Source of the DNA: Candidatus Hodarchaeota archaeon
GTDB lineage: Archaea > Asgardarchaeota > Heimdallarchaeia > Hodarchaeales > Hodarchaeaceae
DNA length: 64,000 bases
Assembly: GCA_016840285.1 (NCBI GenBank)
Contig: JAEOSR010000043.1
Span: 1 to 64,000, forward strand
Reading direction: 5' to 3'
The stretch's first letter is position 1; each line of letters begins with the position of its first letter. Below, piece by piece: positions 35,002 to 43,253 of this stretch. Made by a program: the position numbers and the translations under genes. Below the pieces are notes generated by a model. The model did no database searches, was not told the DNA's origin, and saw only the letters and a list, made by a program, of their open reading frames with translations.

Positions 35002-37368
35002 ATGGCAACTCTACCTCATGTTAAAAAAGCCTTAAAGGATGCCAAAATACTTGCTATTGATGACGATGAGTGGTTTATTCGCCTTTTAGTTAAAAAGTTC
35101 CAGGATGTAGATCCAGGATTTAAAATCACTCCAGCATTGTCCGCAAATGAGGCTATCGAAAAACTACAAACTGATACGTTTGATTGTATTCTCTGTGATC
35201 ATCGTCTTCCTGGTACAATCCAAGTACAAGGTAAGATTTTTCCTTCTGATGGTATCCATCTAATGCGGAAATTTACAGCTATGAATATAGATTCCCCTGT
35301 TATTTTTGTGACTGGACAGGGATCCGAGGAGATCGCATCTGAAGCATTACAACTGGGTGCGAGCGGATATTTCATCAAAAGAGTACAACCTGGATATTTC
35401 AGCCTTATGGCGACATCCATTAGACAAACAATAGATAGATATTGGCTCCAAAAGGAATTACAGAAGTCTGAATCACGGTATAGGGATTTATTTGAAAATT
35501 CAGCAGGATTAATTTTTATTCTTGACTCAGAAGGAAAATTACAGGAAACCAATATAAATTTCTTAACAATTTATGGCTATACTTTTGAAGAGAGTCAAGA
35601 ACTTACCATTAAAGAATTAGCTTATCCAGAAGATTTTGACAAATGGCAAGAGATGCTTATTTCTATCTGTAAAGGCAATACAGAAAGTCGTATGCTTCGT
35701 TCTCGTACAAAACATGAACAAATCTTACATTTAGATATTACAGCAAGACCGATTTATGGAAAAAAAACTCAAACCGTAACTGGTATCCAAGCAATTGTCC
35801 GAGACATAACGCAGCAGGTGAAAACTCAACAAGCTCTTATTGATTCTGAAGAAAAACATCGTAAAATAGTTGAGGGGTCAATAGAAGGTATCATTATAAT
35901 GGATCAAGAGGGAAATATCTTAGACTGGAATCCTGCTGCTTCAACAATCACTGGATTTTCCGCAGAAGATACCTTAGGTCATTCAATATGGAATATTATT
36001 GAACAGCTAGAACCAACAGAGATAGATGATTCCTCAGCAAAGATAATAGATGAAATTAAGGATTTTATGGCCCCTCATAAAATTCCTAAATCTCCGAAAT
36101 TTCTTGAATATTGCATCAAAAATGCTGAAGATGGATCTAACCGTATTCTTGAGGTTGCATTATTTATCATCGAACACTCTAAAGGTTATCGAATTGCTAA
36201 AGTGATGCGTGATGTTACAGCAAAAAAGATAGCCGAGGAAGAGACCAGATCTTATGCACAACGTTTTCAAACTCTTATTGAGCAAGCCGCGATCGGTGTT
36301 TGGATAACTGATATTCAAGATGAAAGTACAATTTATGTGAATGATAGTGTGGCACAATTATTAGGTTATAGTCCTCATGAAATGATTGGAGTATCAGTAT
36401 TGGACTTTGTTGAACCTAAAAGCGCTGAACTGTTAAAAGAAAAGACTAAACAACGTCTTCAGGGAGAAAATATAGAGGACAATTATGAATTAGAATTTTA
36501 CAATCGTTCTGGGAAGAAAGTTTATGCTCGTGTGACTGCAGCTGCTATTAAAGACGAAAATGACCATGTTATAGAAACATATGGTTTCATCCGGGATATT
36601 ACTCAAGATAGACTACGAGAAAAAGAGCTTAGAACTACTAAAGAGTTTTTAGAATCAATTATTGATTCAATGATTGATGGATTGTACACTTACGATCGAA
36701 ATTTCAAAATAACTTCCGCTAATCCAAGATTGAAGGAGATGCTAGGGTATAAGAAGCACACTCTCATTGGAAAAAGTATCTTTGATATCTTCCCATCCTA
36801 TGAACACGCCCGAGTCCAAGAAATCACTAAAGAACGGATGACTGGCAAAAAAAGTGGGGGTCATCTTTTACTAACTTATATGACTGCTCAAGGAGAAGAA
36901 GTAAAAGCCTCGGTCTCATCAGTCCCTCTTATAGCAGATGATAAGGTTGTAGGAGCCGTTGTTACGGCCTCAGACATCACAGAGCAAAGACGAATTGAAA
37001 AGTACCTTCGACAAGTGACTAAAGAATATGAAACTCTGGTAGCAAATTTACCTTTAGGATGGTTAAAAATTGATAACATGGGTCGAGTAATCGCTTACAA
37101 TAAAAGTGCCCAAGAATTACTTGATTTTACTGAAGCGGTAGATTTAAAAACAATAAATATCCTAAATTTTCATCCTTTTCAAGAGGCAGGTTTAGCAACT
37201 CAATTTCGAGATTTAATTTATCAAAAAGTTCAGGATGAAAAAGTTTTTGATTCAGTTTTTGAAGATTCCCAGGGTATGGAACATCATCTGAAATTCTATC
37301 CTTTCCCAATTTACCATGAACTCGAACCGAGGATTTCAGCTTGGTTTTTGATTGTTGAGAAAATATGA
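35002..37368 (+). CDS. Response-regulator receiver with five PAS domains, no kinase
   Basis: 788 residues. Residues 14-140 form a receiver domain: acidic pair at 20-22, phosphoacceptor D66 in CDHRLPG, T104 and K126 all present. About five PAS/PAC units follow (roughly 155-275, 285-405, 415-535, 545-655, 665-785), with PAC endings such as AIVRDITQ, KVMRDVTA, GFIRDITQ and VVTASDITEQ. There is no histidine-kinase, HTH, GGDEF or chemotaxis output. It must therefore signal through partners elsewhere, perhaps by binding a kinase. A gene of this kind often sits in archaeal phosphorelays. No partner gene is adjacent. Confidence 0.88.
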   Translation: MATLPHVKKALKDAKILAIDDDEWFIRLLVKKFQDVDPGFKITPALSANEAIEKLQTDTFDCILCDHRLPGTIQVQGKIFPSDGIHLMRKFTAMNIDSPVIFVTGQGSEEIASEALQLGASGYFIKRVQPGYFSLMATSIRQTIDRYWLQKELQKSESRYRDLFENSAGLIFILDSEGKLQETNINFLTIYGYTFEESQELTIKELAYPEDFDKWQEMLISICKGNTESRMLRSRTKHEQILHLDITARPIYGKKTQTVTGIQAIVRDITQQVKTQQALIDSEEKHRKIVEGSIEGIIIMDQEGNILDWNPAASTITGFSAEDTLGHSIWNIIEQLEPTEIDDSSAKIIDEIKDFMAPHKIPKSPKFLEYCIKNAEDGSNRILEVALFIIEHSKGYRIAKVMRDVTAKKIAEEETRSYAQRFQTLIEQAAIGVWITDIQDESTIYVNDSVAQLLGYSPHEMIGVSVLDFVEPKSAELLKEKTKQRLQGENIEDNYELEFYNRSGKKVYARVTAAAIKDENDHVIETYGFIRDITQDRLREKELRTTKEFLESIIDSMIDGLYTYDRNFKITSANPRLKEMLGYKKHTLIGKSIFDIFPSYEHARVQEITKERMTGKKSGGHLLLTYMTAQGEEVKASVSSVPLIADDKVVGAVVTASDITEQRRIEKYLRQVTKEYETLVANLPLGWLKIDNMGRVIAYNKSAQELLDFTEAVDLKTINILNFHPFQEAGLATQFRDLIYQKVQDEKVFDSVFEDSQGMEHHLKFYPFPIYHELEPRISAWFLIVEKI

Positions 37369-37381
37369 ATTCTTTTCTGAA

Positions 37382-38392
37382 TTAGATTTGTAGATGAATT
37401 ACACTTTCCTTTTCAATACTCTTTCGTGCTGCTTCGACAATCCTCAAAACATTTATCCCATCTTCAATAGAAACGAGAGGATTCGCTTTTCCCCGAATAC
37501 AGTCCACAAAATTCCATATTTCATGAAGTAAGGGCTCACCATAAACTTTTATCTGCTCTCCATTCGAAAAAGGTATACTTATTGCGGAAACATCTTTATC
37601 TCCTCTTGCAATCTCTAAACTACGCATTTCTAGGATCTGAGTTAATAAATTTGCACAGAGAGTGGCGTGTGTTCCTTCAATATCAATGGTTCGAAGCTTT
37701 CCAGCGTACTCACGACTCATTAAGAAAGTAGCATAGAATTCTTTTTCTTCGGATGAAATAACAATAATACTCGAATTAGCTAGACCATTTAGCTTAACTG
37801 CAGTTGAAAAAAGCTGTAGATTTCCCTTAACAAACAATCTTATTGCAATATCAAAATCGTGAACACCAATATCCTCATAAACGTCACCAATTGATTCAAT
37901 TCTATTTTCTGCTACAGCTCCACGACGTTGGAAGATAGCTGAACGAAGTTTTCCTAATAAATCTTCTCTACTAAGAATTTCACTTATTCGAGTGACTACA
38001 GGATTAAAAACCTCGATATGACCAACAATGACTTTCGTATCAGATTTTGCTAGTTTTGATCTTAGATCAATAGCTTGACTCACAGAAGGTGCAATAGGCT
38101 TTTCTATCAGTAAAGCTTTTAGTTCTGGAATATATGAAATTATTTCAGAGGCTACATTAGGGTGTGTCTCGGTAGGAGCAGCTATAATTACACCATTAGG
38201 ATTTTGTTCCTCTGCCATTGCGTCTATGCTTGAGAACCAAGGTTTTTCAAACTGTCTTCCAACATCTTCAGCAATCTGGGAATTTGAATCAACAACGGAG
38301 TCTAAATAACCCAGACGTGAGAGTAAACGAGCATGATAGTATCCCATTCTACCAGTACCGACGACAGATATTCTTATTGGTTCTTCAGGCAT
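37382..38392 (-). CDS. Gfo/Idh/MocA family NAD(P)-dependent oxidoreductase
   Basis: 336-residue two-domain sugar-type dehydrogenase. The Rossmann fold begins ISVVGTGRMGYYHARLL (8-24), with the EKP motif in LLIEKPIAPS near 110. The α/β C-terminal domain includes DIGVHDFDIAIRL, with the conserved aspartate-histidine pair of the family. Members oxidise or reduce sugars, inositol, sugar acids or bile pigments; the substrate here cannot be told. It has a short leader with GAGGTA. Convergent to the receiver-PAS gene with 13 bases between stops. Confidence 0.88.
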   Translation of the reverse strand: MPEEPIRISVVGTGRMGYYHARLLSRLGYLDSVVDSNSQIAEDVGRQFEKPWFSSIDAMAEEQNPNGVIIAAPTETHPNVASEIISYIPELKALLIEKPIAPSVSQAIDLRSKLAKSDTKVIVGHIEVFNPVVTRISEILSREDLLGKLRSAIFQRRGAVAENRIESIGDVYEDIGVHDFDIAIRLFVKGNLQLFSTAVKLNGLANSSIIVISSEEKEFYATFLMSREYAGKLRTIDIEGTHATLCANLLTQILEMRSLEIARGDKDVSAISIPFSNGEQIKVYGEPLLHEIWNFVDCIRGKANPLVSIEDGINVLRIVEAARKSIEKESVIHLQI

Positions 38393-38497
38393 GAATTAAA
38401 TACCTCTGGATATTGTAAAAGCCGTAGTGAATAATATTTAAGTTGAATAAAAAATAGTTGCAGTTCAAAATAAACACCTTTAGTATCAAATAAACTA

Positions 38498-39853
38498 CTA
38501 AGCACGATAAACATTCTGAGTTAATAATCCCATTAGGTTAAAGGAATGTGTCAATAGAAGTAAGCCAATGGCAAGTAGAATAAGATATCCAAATTGATTC
38601 CAGCGTTTTATGACCTTATCAAAGTAATCTCCAAATGGCAAAAGAAGAATTAATGAAATCCAGGTGGCACCAAAATAACTCGTCAGCAAATGACTTTTCA
38701 TAGGATGATTTTGAAAGAGCAATCCAGCAAACATACCTGGAATTCCTAAAGTTAGAAGGTTTAGAAGAGCTAAAATTAAAGTACCGCTGATGGTTAGAAT
38801 TGAACCCCACACGATACCTCGTATAAATGACTTGTTTACAATGACATGTTCCTGGGGATCTTTGAAATCACCTAGTTGTAAAATAATGGGCCCAAAGAAA
38901 GGAAAAACTATCCAGAGAAGATTAAAGATTATTGTTATAAAAACTCGAGAGGAATCTAACCTATAATTCATCCTATATCCAGTATTTCGATATAACATGA
39001 AAGTAGACAACCAGATAGGAGCTATCAACAACAAAGGTAAAATGACACCTCCGAAAATAAATATTATAATTCCATCTGTAATAGGATCGATTCTTTCTAC
39101 AAGATCTGCGTAACGGCCAGTGTACCAAAAAACATAGATTAAAAGTATTAGAATAAAGGTTCCTAAATAGTGAAGTAAGTTGTTTCCGTCAAATCCCCCA
39201 AAATTTCGGAATAAGAGTGAAGCTTTTCGCGATCTAGTGACACCAAAATATTTAGAATGAGATATTGTGCTTTTTAATGGGAAATCTTTGGATGCAGTGA
39301 GGCTCTGCCTCAAAGTTGAAAGAGGAAAAGATACAGGTTGAAAAAAGTGCGAGAGATCGAGTTGGAATCCTTCAAAAGGCTCCTCAAGGATTTTGGATTG
39401 TCTTAGTTGACGATTCAATCCACAGTGAATACAAAATTCTGTTTCAGGAGGGTTGGGTTTCCAACACCTAGTACAAAACACATCTTGATCAAATTCACCT
39501 TGTTTCTTTTTTAACCTACCCCCACAAAGATGACAGAAATTATGGGCTATAGGCACCTCTTGACGACATAGAGGACATTTCATGTTTTCAGGGGGAACTG
39601 GTTCTTCCTGCTGAGAAACTAAACTAATTTCTTTTCCACATAAAATGCAGTAGGTTGTTTTGGGAACTTCCTTGTGACAATGGGGACACATTATCAATGT
39701 TTGAATATCTTTGTTTCCAACAGCACTATTATCAAGCTTGAATCCACAAAAAGTGCAAAATTGAGTTATAGGAACCATTTTCTGGCAATGAGAACATTTG
39801 ATGGATTCTGCTTCGTTTTTATTTGATTTCATTGAGTCAGTTAATCCTGTCAA
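38498..39853 (-). CDS. Zinc-ribbon membrane protein
   Basis: 451 residues. The N-terminal 155 contain four zinc ribbons of the CxxC-x10-12-CxxC kind (CSHC...CTFC; CPHC...CILC; CPLC...CHLC; CTRC...CIHC). After a linker there are six or seven transmembrane helices (about 230-451). The ribbon array should face the cytoplasm and may bind nucleic acid or protein. I know of no established function for such archaeal proteins. The gene has its own unit, 106 bases from the oxidoreductase gene. Confidence 0.72.
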   Translation of the reverse strand: MTGLTDSMKSNKNEAESIKCSHCQKMVPITQFCTFCGFKLDNSAVGNKDIQTLIMCPHCHKEVPKTTYCILCGKEISLVSQQEEPVPPENMKCPLCRQEVPIAHNFCHLCGGRLKKKQGEFDQDVFCTRCWKPNPPETEFCIHCGLNRQLRQSKILEEPFEGFQLDLSHFFQPVSFPLSTLRQSLTASKDFPLKSTISHSKYFGVTRSRKASLLFRNFGGFDGNNLLHYLGTFILILLIYVFWYTGRYADLVERIDPITDGIIIFIFGGVILPLLLIAPIWLSTFMLYRNTGYRMNYRLDSSRVFITIIFNLLWIVFPFFGPIILQLGDFKDPQEHVIVNKSFIRGIVWGSILTISGTLILALLNLLTLGIPGMFAGLLFQNHPMKSHLLTSYFGATWISLILLLPFGDYFDKVIKRWNQFGYLILLAIGLLLLTHSFNLMGLLTQNVYRA

Positions 39854-39938
39854 GACTGTTATGATTCGAGAATATTTTCTCTAAACGGATAAAAAATGAT
39901 TCACATCATTAATCTTTCTCTTTTGAAATCAAAAAATT

Positions 39939-40412
39939 TCATAGAAATGAAGTAATAATCCATAAAAATAAAACAAAAAGCTCTAGAACAAGTATTCGCT
40001 TTTCTTGATAATATTTCTTAAGAAGATTTGCACTCCCCTTTGTAGCCATCTTCTCGTAATCCAAACCTAAAATTGTAAAAGGTTTCTTGGAAAAGGGAGC
40101 AAATAAGTAAATCTCCCAATCAATGACATCTACGATAGTATGACCTAGTGCTCCTAAGAAAAACCAACAAAGTGGTAAACCTAAAATTCCCAGAAGTAAG
40201 GCTCCTGAGAGATAAATTACAGGAAAATGTGTAAGTAACTGTCTATGACTATTTTTCTCTATTATTAGGTTAAATATAAAATCAATATCAGGAAGGACGG
40301 ATCCAAGAATGAACCATATTGAATTAGAATGATCATCGCCCCCAAACACAAGTATATTAGCACAAATTAATCCAACTAAGAGATGAACATGAGGCATCAT
40401 GATTTCTATCAC
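39939..40412 (-). CDS. YdjM/DUF457-type membrane-bound metal-dependent hydrolase-like protein
   Basis: 157 residues. The family landmarks are visible: MPHVHLLVG at the start, GSVLPDIDF (aspartates), HRQLLTHFP (histidines) and LGALGHTIVDVID. Together they make a histidine/aspartate metal site within four membrane helices. YdjM family proteins are described as membrane-bound metal-dependent hydrolases, but their substrates are unsettled. The start could be the first ATG (40412) or the ATG pair at 40400/40397, which begins nearest the family motif. Divergent from profilin with 46 bases between starts. Confidence 0.72.
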   Translation of the reverse strand: MIEIMMPHVHLLVGLICANILVFGGDDHSNSIWFILGSVLPDIDFIFNLIIEKNSHRQLLTHFPVIYLSGALLLGILGLPLCWFFLGALGHTIVDVIDWEIYLFAPFSKKPFTILGLDYEKMATKGSANLLKKYYQEKRILVLELFVLFLWIITSFL

Positions 40413-40458
40413 GACATTTAAAATCCTTTGCTAATAATAAAAGTTCAGAGTTGAAGTT

Positions 40459-40833
40459 ATGCCATATCGCACAATTCTTAAGAGACTCATGGATGAGCAC
40501 ATTATTACTGGCTTCATTATTCTTGATCCCTACGGAAACATATACTATCATACAGGTGCCTTTCCCCAAGCTGGTGAGAAGAGTTTTATTGATGGATATT
40601 ACTTTTTATCAGAATGGGTTACATTTCCTACTTCAATTAAAGTTGCTGGAGTTAGATATAACTCTGTACTTAATGCCCATCCAAATTTTTGGTGTTTAAC
40701 TAATCCTAAGGGGTATGGATCACTTGTTATACAGCTCTGTAAAAATAAGTATTATTTTCTCTGTTATTTAAAGGATGATGATCCAATGGAAGTTCAAAGA
40801 GAGATAACTAAAATGGGAGAGCTCTTTACTTAA
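40459..40833 (+). CDS. Profilin-like protein
   Basis: 124 residues that follow eukaryotic profilin end to end. The helix LMDEHI leads into GFIILDPYGNIYYHTGAFPQ (18-37), matching profilin's AAIIGQDGSVWAQ-like strand pair. VAGVRYNSVLNAHPNFWCLT (62-81) corresponds to the TKYMV strand and loop. LVIQLCKNKYYFLCYLKDD (89-107) corresponds to the paired strands before the final helix EVQREITKMGELF. Profilins bind actin and, in eukaryotes, polyproline. The usual N-terminal tryptophan of the polyproline site is missing (it begins MPYRTIL). Profilins are Asgard markers among archaea. A phosphohexomutase gene follows 29 bases later. Confidence 0.8.
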   Translation: MPYRTILKRLMDEHIITGFIILDPYGNIYYHTGAFPQAGEKSFIDGYYFLSEWVTFPTSIKVAGVRYNSVLNAHPNFWCLTNPKGYGSLVIQLCKNKYYFLCYLKDDDPMEVQREITKMGELFT

Positions 40834-40862
40834 CGAAATAGAAAAAGGTGTGTGTATAGTTA

Positions 40863-42272
40863 ATGGATTACAGCAATTTTAAGCATATATTCCGAGCTTA
40901 TGATATTAGGGGGATTTTTAATGAGGAAATCACCCCACAAAATAATTTTCGGATTGGTTTAGCATTTGGTACTTTTTTGAAACTTGAACAGGGATTAAGA
41001 GATGAAATCGTATTTATCGCCTATGATATTCGACAAACGAGTTCTTTATTAGCACAAGCATTTGCTGCAGGAGTTATGGTTACAGGTATCAATATCGAAT
41101 TTTCAGGAGAACCACTTCAATTTGGCGCGTGCATGTTCACAGCTTGGAAAAGCAATGCATTGGCTACAGCTTTTATCACTGCTTCTCATTTACCCCCAGA
41201 ATGGAATGGAGTGAAGTTTTATTACGGTACTGGCGTAGGATTCTCTGAACAAGATAATATGAGAATTCGTGATATATTTATCAAAGGGAAGTTCTTGACC
41301 CCAGAGTGGGATAGAGTAGGACAAATGACAGTCACCAATCTGAAAGAAGAATATACCAAATTTTTAATATCTAAGTTCTCCTTAAAGCGAAAATTAAAAG
41401 TTGTTCTTGATTGTGGTAATGGAGCTTCATGTCTCTCAGCACCCGCGATTCTCCGTGGTATTGGACTAGAAGTTACTCCTATATTCTGTAATGTAGATCC
41501 CACTTTCCCAAATCGGAGTTCGGAACCAAATGAAAAATCACTGAGAATTCTTGCTAAGAAGGTGAAATCTGAGAGTGCTAATTTTGGAGTCGGTTTTGAT
41601 GGAGATGGTGATCGTGCTGTTATTGTTGATGATAAAGGACGAGTTCTCTTGGCAGATATTACTGGATTGATCTTAGCTAAGTTTATGATTAAAGAAACAC
41701 CTAATTTAAACCGTGTACTTGCTAATGTTGAATGCTCACTAGCTTTAGAAAAAGTACTGTCACCACCCGCCATTATTGATCGTATTAAGGTTGGACATAC
41801 ATTTCTAACTGCTGATGCACAAAAAAAGACTGATACTCTAATAGGAATTGAATCAAGCGGTCATATGGTGTTTCCAAAAATTTTCCTTTTTGATGATGCA
41901 ATGATAATTCCTCTGAAACTTGCAGAAATTCTTTCAAACCAGAATCTAACTTTATCAACGCTCGTCGATGAACTTCCCACTTTACATAAACGAAGAATTG
42001 CTGTTTCATGTCCCGACAGAGTAAAGTTCATAGTCATCTCAGAATTATTAAGTGGTCTCCAATCAAGTTACGATAATATCAATCCTATTGATGGTATTGG
42101 TATTCCAATTGGGAAAGAATCTTGGGTGTTAATTCGTGCTAGTAATACGGGCCCCAAAATACGTATCACAGTCGAAGCTGAAACAGAAACACACGCAAAT
42201 GATCTTTTATCAGAATTTCAAGGTCATATAAAAGCCAAGATAGCCGAAATGAAAGATTTGAATATCGATTAG
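40863..42272 (+). CDS. Phosphomannomutase/phosphoglucomutase
   Basis: 469-residue α-D-phosphohexomutase. YDIRGIFNEEITPQN opens domain 1. The phosphoserine loop is FITASHLPPEWNGVKF (S108), with leucine where TASHNP is usual. The metal loop is GFDGDGDRAVIV (near 243-254). IESSGHMVF is the sugar-binding loop, and RASNTGPKIRITVEAE holds the phosphate loop near 435-450. All four domains are present. The TASHLP variant is worth noting but keeps the serine. It supplies mannose-1-P or glucose-1-P for glycan or lipid synthesis, and may be co-transcribed with profilin. Confidence 0.9.
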   Translation: MDYSNFKHIFRAYDIRGIFNEEITPQNNFRIGLAFGTFLKLEQGLRDEIVFIAYDIRQTSSLLAQAFAAGVMVTGINIEFSGEPLQFGACMFTAWKSNALATAFITASHLPPEWNGVKFYYGTGVGFSEQDNMRIRDIFIKGKFLTPEWDRVGQMTVTNLKEEYTKFLISKFSLKRKLKVVLDCGNGASCLSAPAILRGIGLEVTPIFCNVDPTFPNRSSEPNEKSLRILAKKVKSESANFGVGFDGDGDRAVIVDDKGRVLLADITGLILAKFMIKETPNLNRVLANVECSLALEKVLSPPAIIDRIKVGHTFLTADAQKKTDTLIGIESSGHMVFPKIFLFDDAMIIPLKLAEILSNQNLTLSTLVDELPTLHKRRIAVSCPDRVKFIVISELLSGLQSSYDNINPIDGIGIPIGKESWVLIRASNTGPKIRITVEAETETHANDLLSEFQGHIKAKIAEMKDLNID

Positions 42273-42374
42273 AGATTGTAAGTTTTAATAATATCTTTAA
42301 TGAAATTGTCTATCTGTAGAAACACTCTCTCTATTGTGATCAATATTACATTAATCAATCAGGAAAGTCATATT

Positions 42375-43073
42375 ATGGCAAAAATAATTGGAATGATCGG
42401 CGGAACAGGCCCACAAGGCCAGGGTTTGGCATTAAGATGGGGACTGGCTGGAGAATCGGTAATCATGGGATCACGGCAACAAGAAAAAGCTGACAGAATT
42501 TCAGCAGAAGTAAATGAAAAATTAGGAAAAGATTTAGTTATTCCACGAACAAATGAAGCTTGTGTTAAAGAATCAGATATTATTTTATGTACAACACCTT
42601 TTGATTATATCGTTAAAACAATAACTCCTTTTCTTCAACATTTTACTTCTGATCACATTATTGTTGATGTAACGGTGCCCCTGAAATCCTTTGAGAAAGG
42701 AAAAATGGTAGACGTTTTACCAGAATTAGAACAAGGAGCAAAAAGCGCTACAGAGTTGTTACGTAAAGTGATCCCAAAGGACGTGCCTCTAGTTGGAGCT
42801 TTTAAAACCCTATCAAATGCAACCCTTCAAGATATTGACCGCTTACCAGTTCTTAACCAGGATGTATTCATTTTTGGCCGTGATAAACAAGCAAAACACG
42901 TGATAAAGGAAAAATCGGCTTTAATAAAAAATCTGAGACCCATAGACTCTGGTGGAACTTTGTCCGCTAGACACGTTGAACGTTTCACTGCTTTCTTAAT
43001 TGGCCTTAATCGTCGGTATAAAACTCATGATTGTGGATTTAATGTAACAGGTCTTACAGAACGAGACTGGTAA
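42375..43073 (+). CDS. NADPH-dependent F420 reductase
   Basis: 232 residues from the ATG at 42375, preferred over 42300 because AGGAAAG lies just upstream and family proteins begin at MAKIIGMIGG. NADP binding uses GGTGPQGQGLALRWG near 8-22. DIILCTTPFDYI is the second Rossmann strand. LVGAFKTLSNATLQDI and VFIFGRD are well conserved in F420H2:NADP oxidoreductases. It exchanges electrons between coenzyme F420 and NADPH, so this organism makes or uses F420. The gene follows the phosphohexomutase by about 100 bases. Confidence 0.85.
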   Translation: MAKIIGMIGGTGPQGQGLALRWGLAGESVIMGSRQQEKADRISAEVNEKLGKDLVIPRTNEACVKESDIILCTTPFDYIVKTITPFLQHFTSDHIIVDVTVPLKSFEKGKMVDVLPELEQGAKSATELLRKVIPKDVPLVGAFKTLSNATLQDIDRLPVLNQDVFIFGRDKQAKHVIKEKSALIKNLRPIDSGGTLSARHVERFTAFLIGLNRRYKTHDCGFNVTGLTERDW

Positions 43074-43253
43074 TTGTCTCCTTTTTTCTTTCTTCTATTT
43101 ACAAAGAGAAAGTCCTTCTTATTTTGATAATCAAGGATCTAACTTAGAGGAAACTTAATGCTGCTTGTACAGTTTTATGAATTCCTTCGTTCGATGATCC
43201 ATAGTCAATCACTTGGACCGTTTTTGAGTTTAGGTATAGACAAATCTGATACC

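Noticed and set aside
34946..35035. Short frame upstream of and overlapping the receiver-PAS gene
   Set aside because: Charged low-complexity sequence, no ribosome-binding site, and out of frame with a clear gene.
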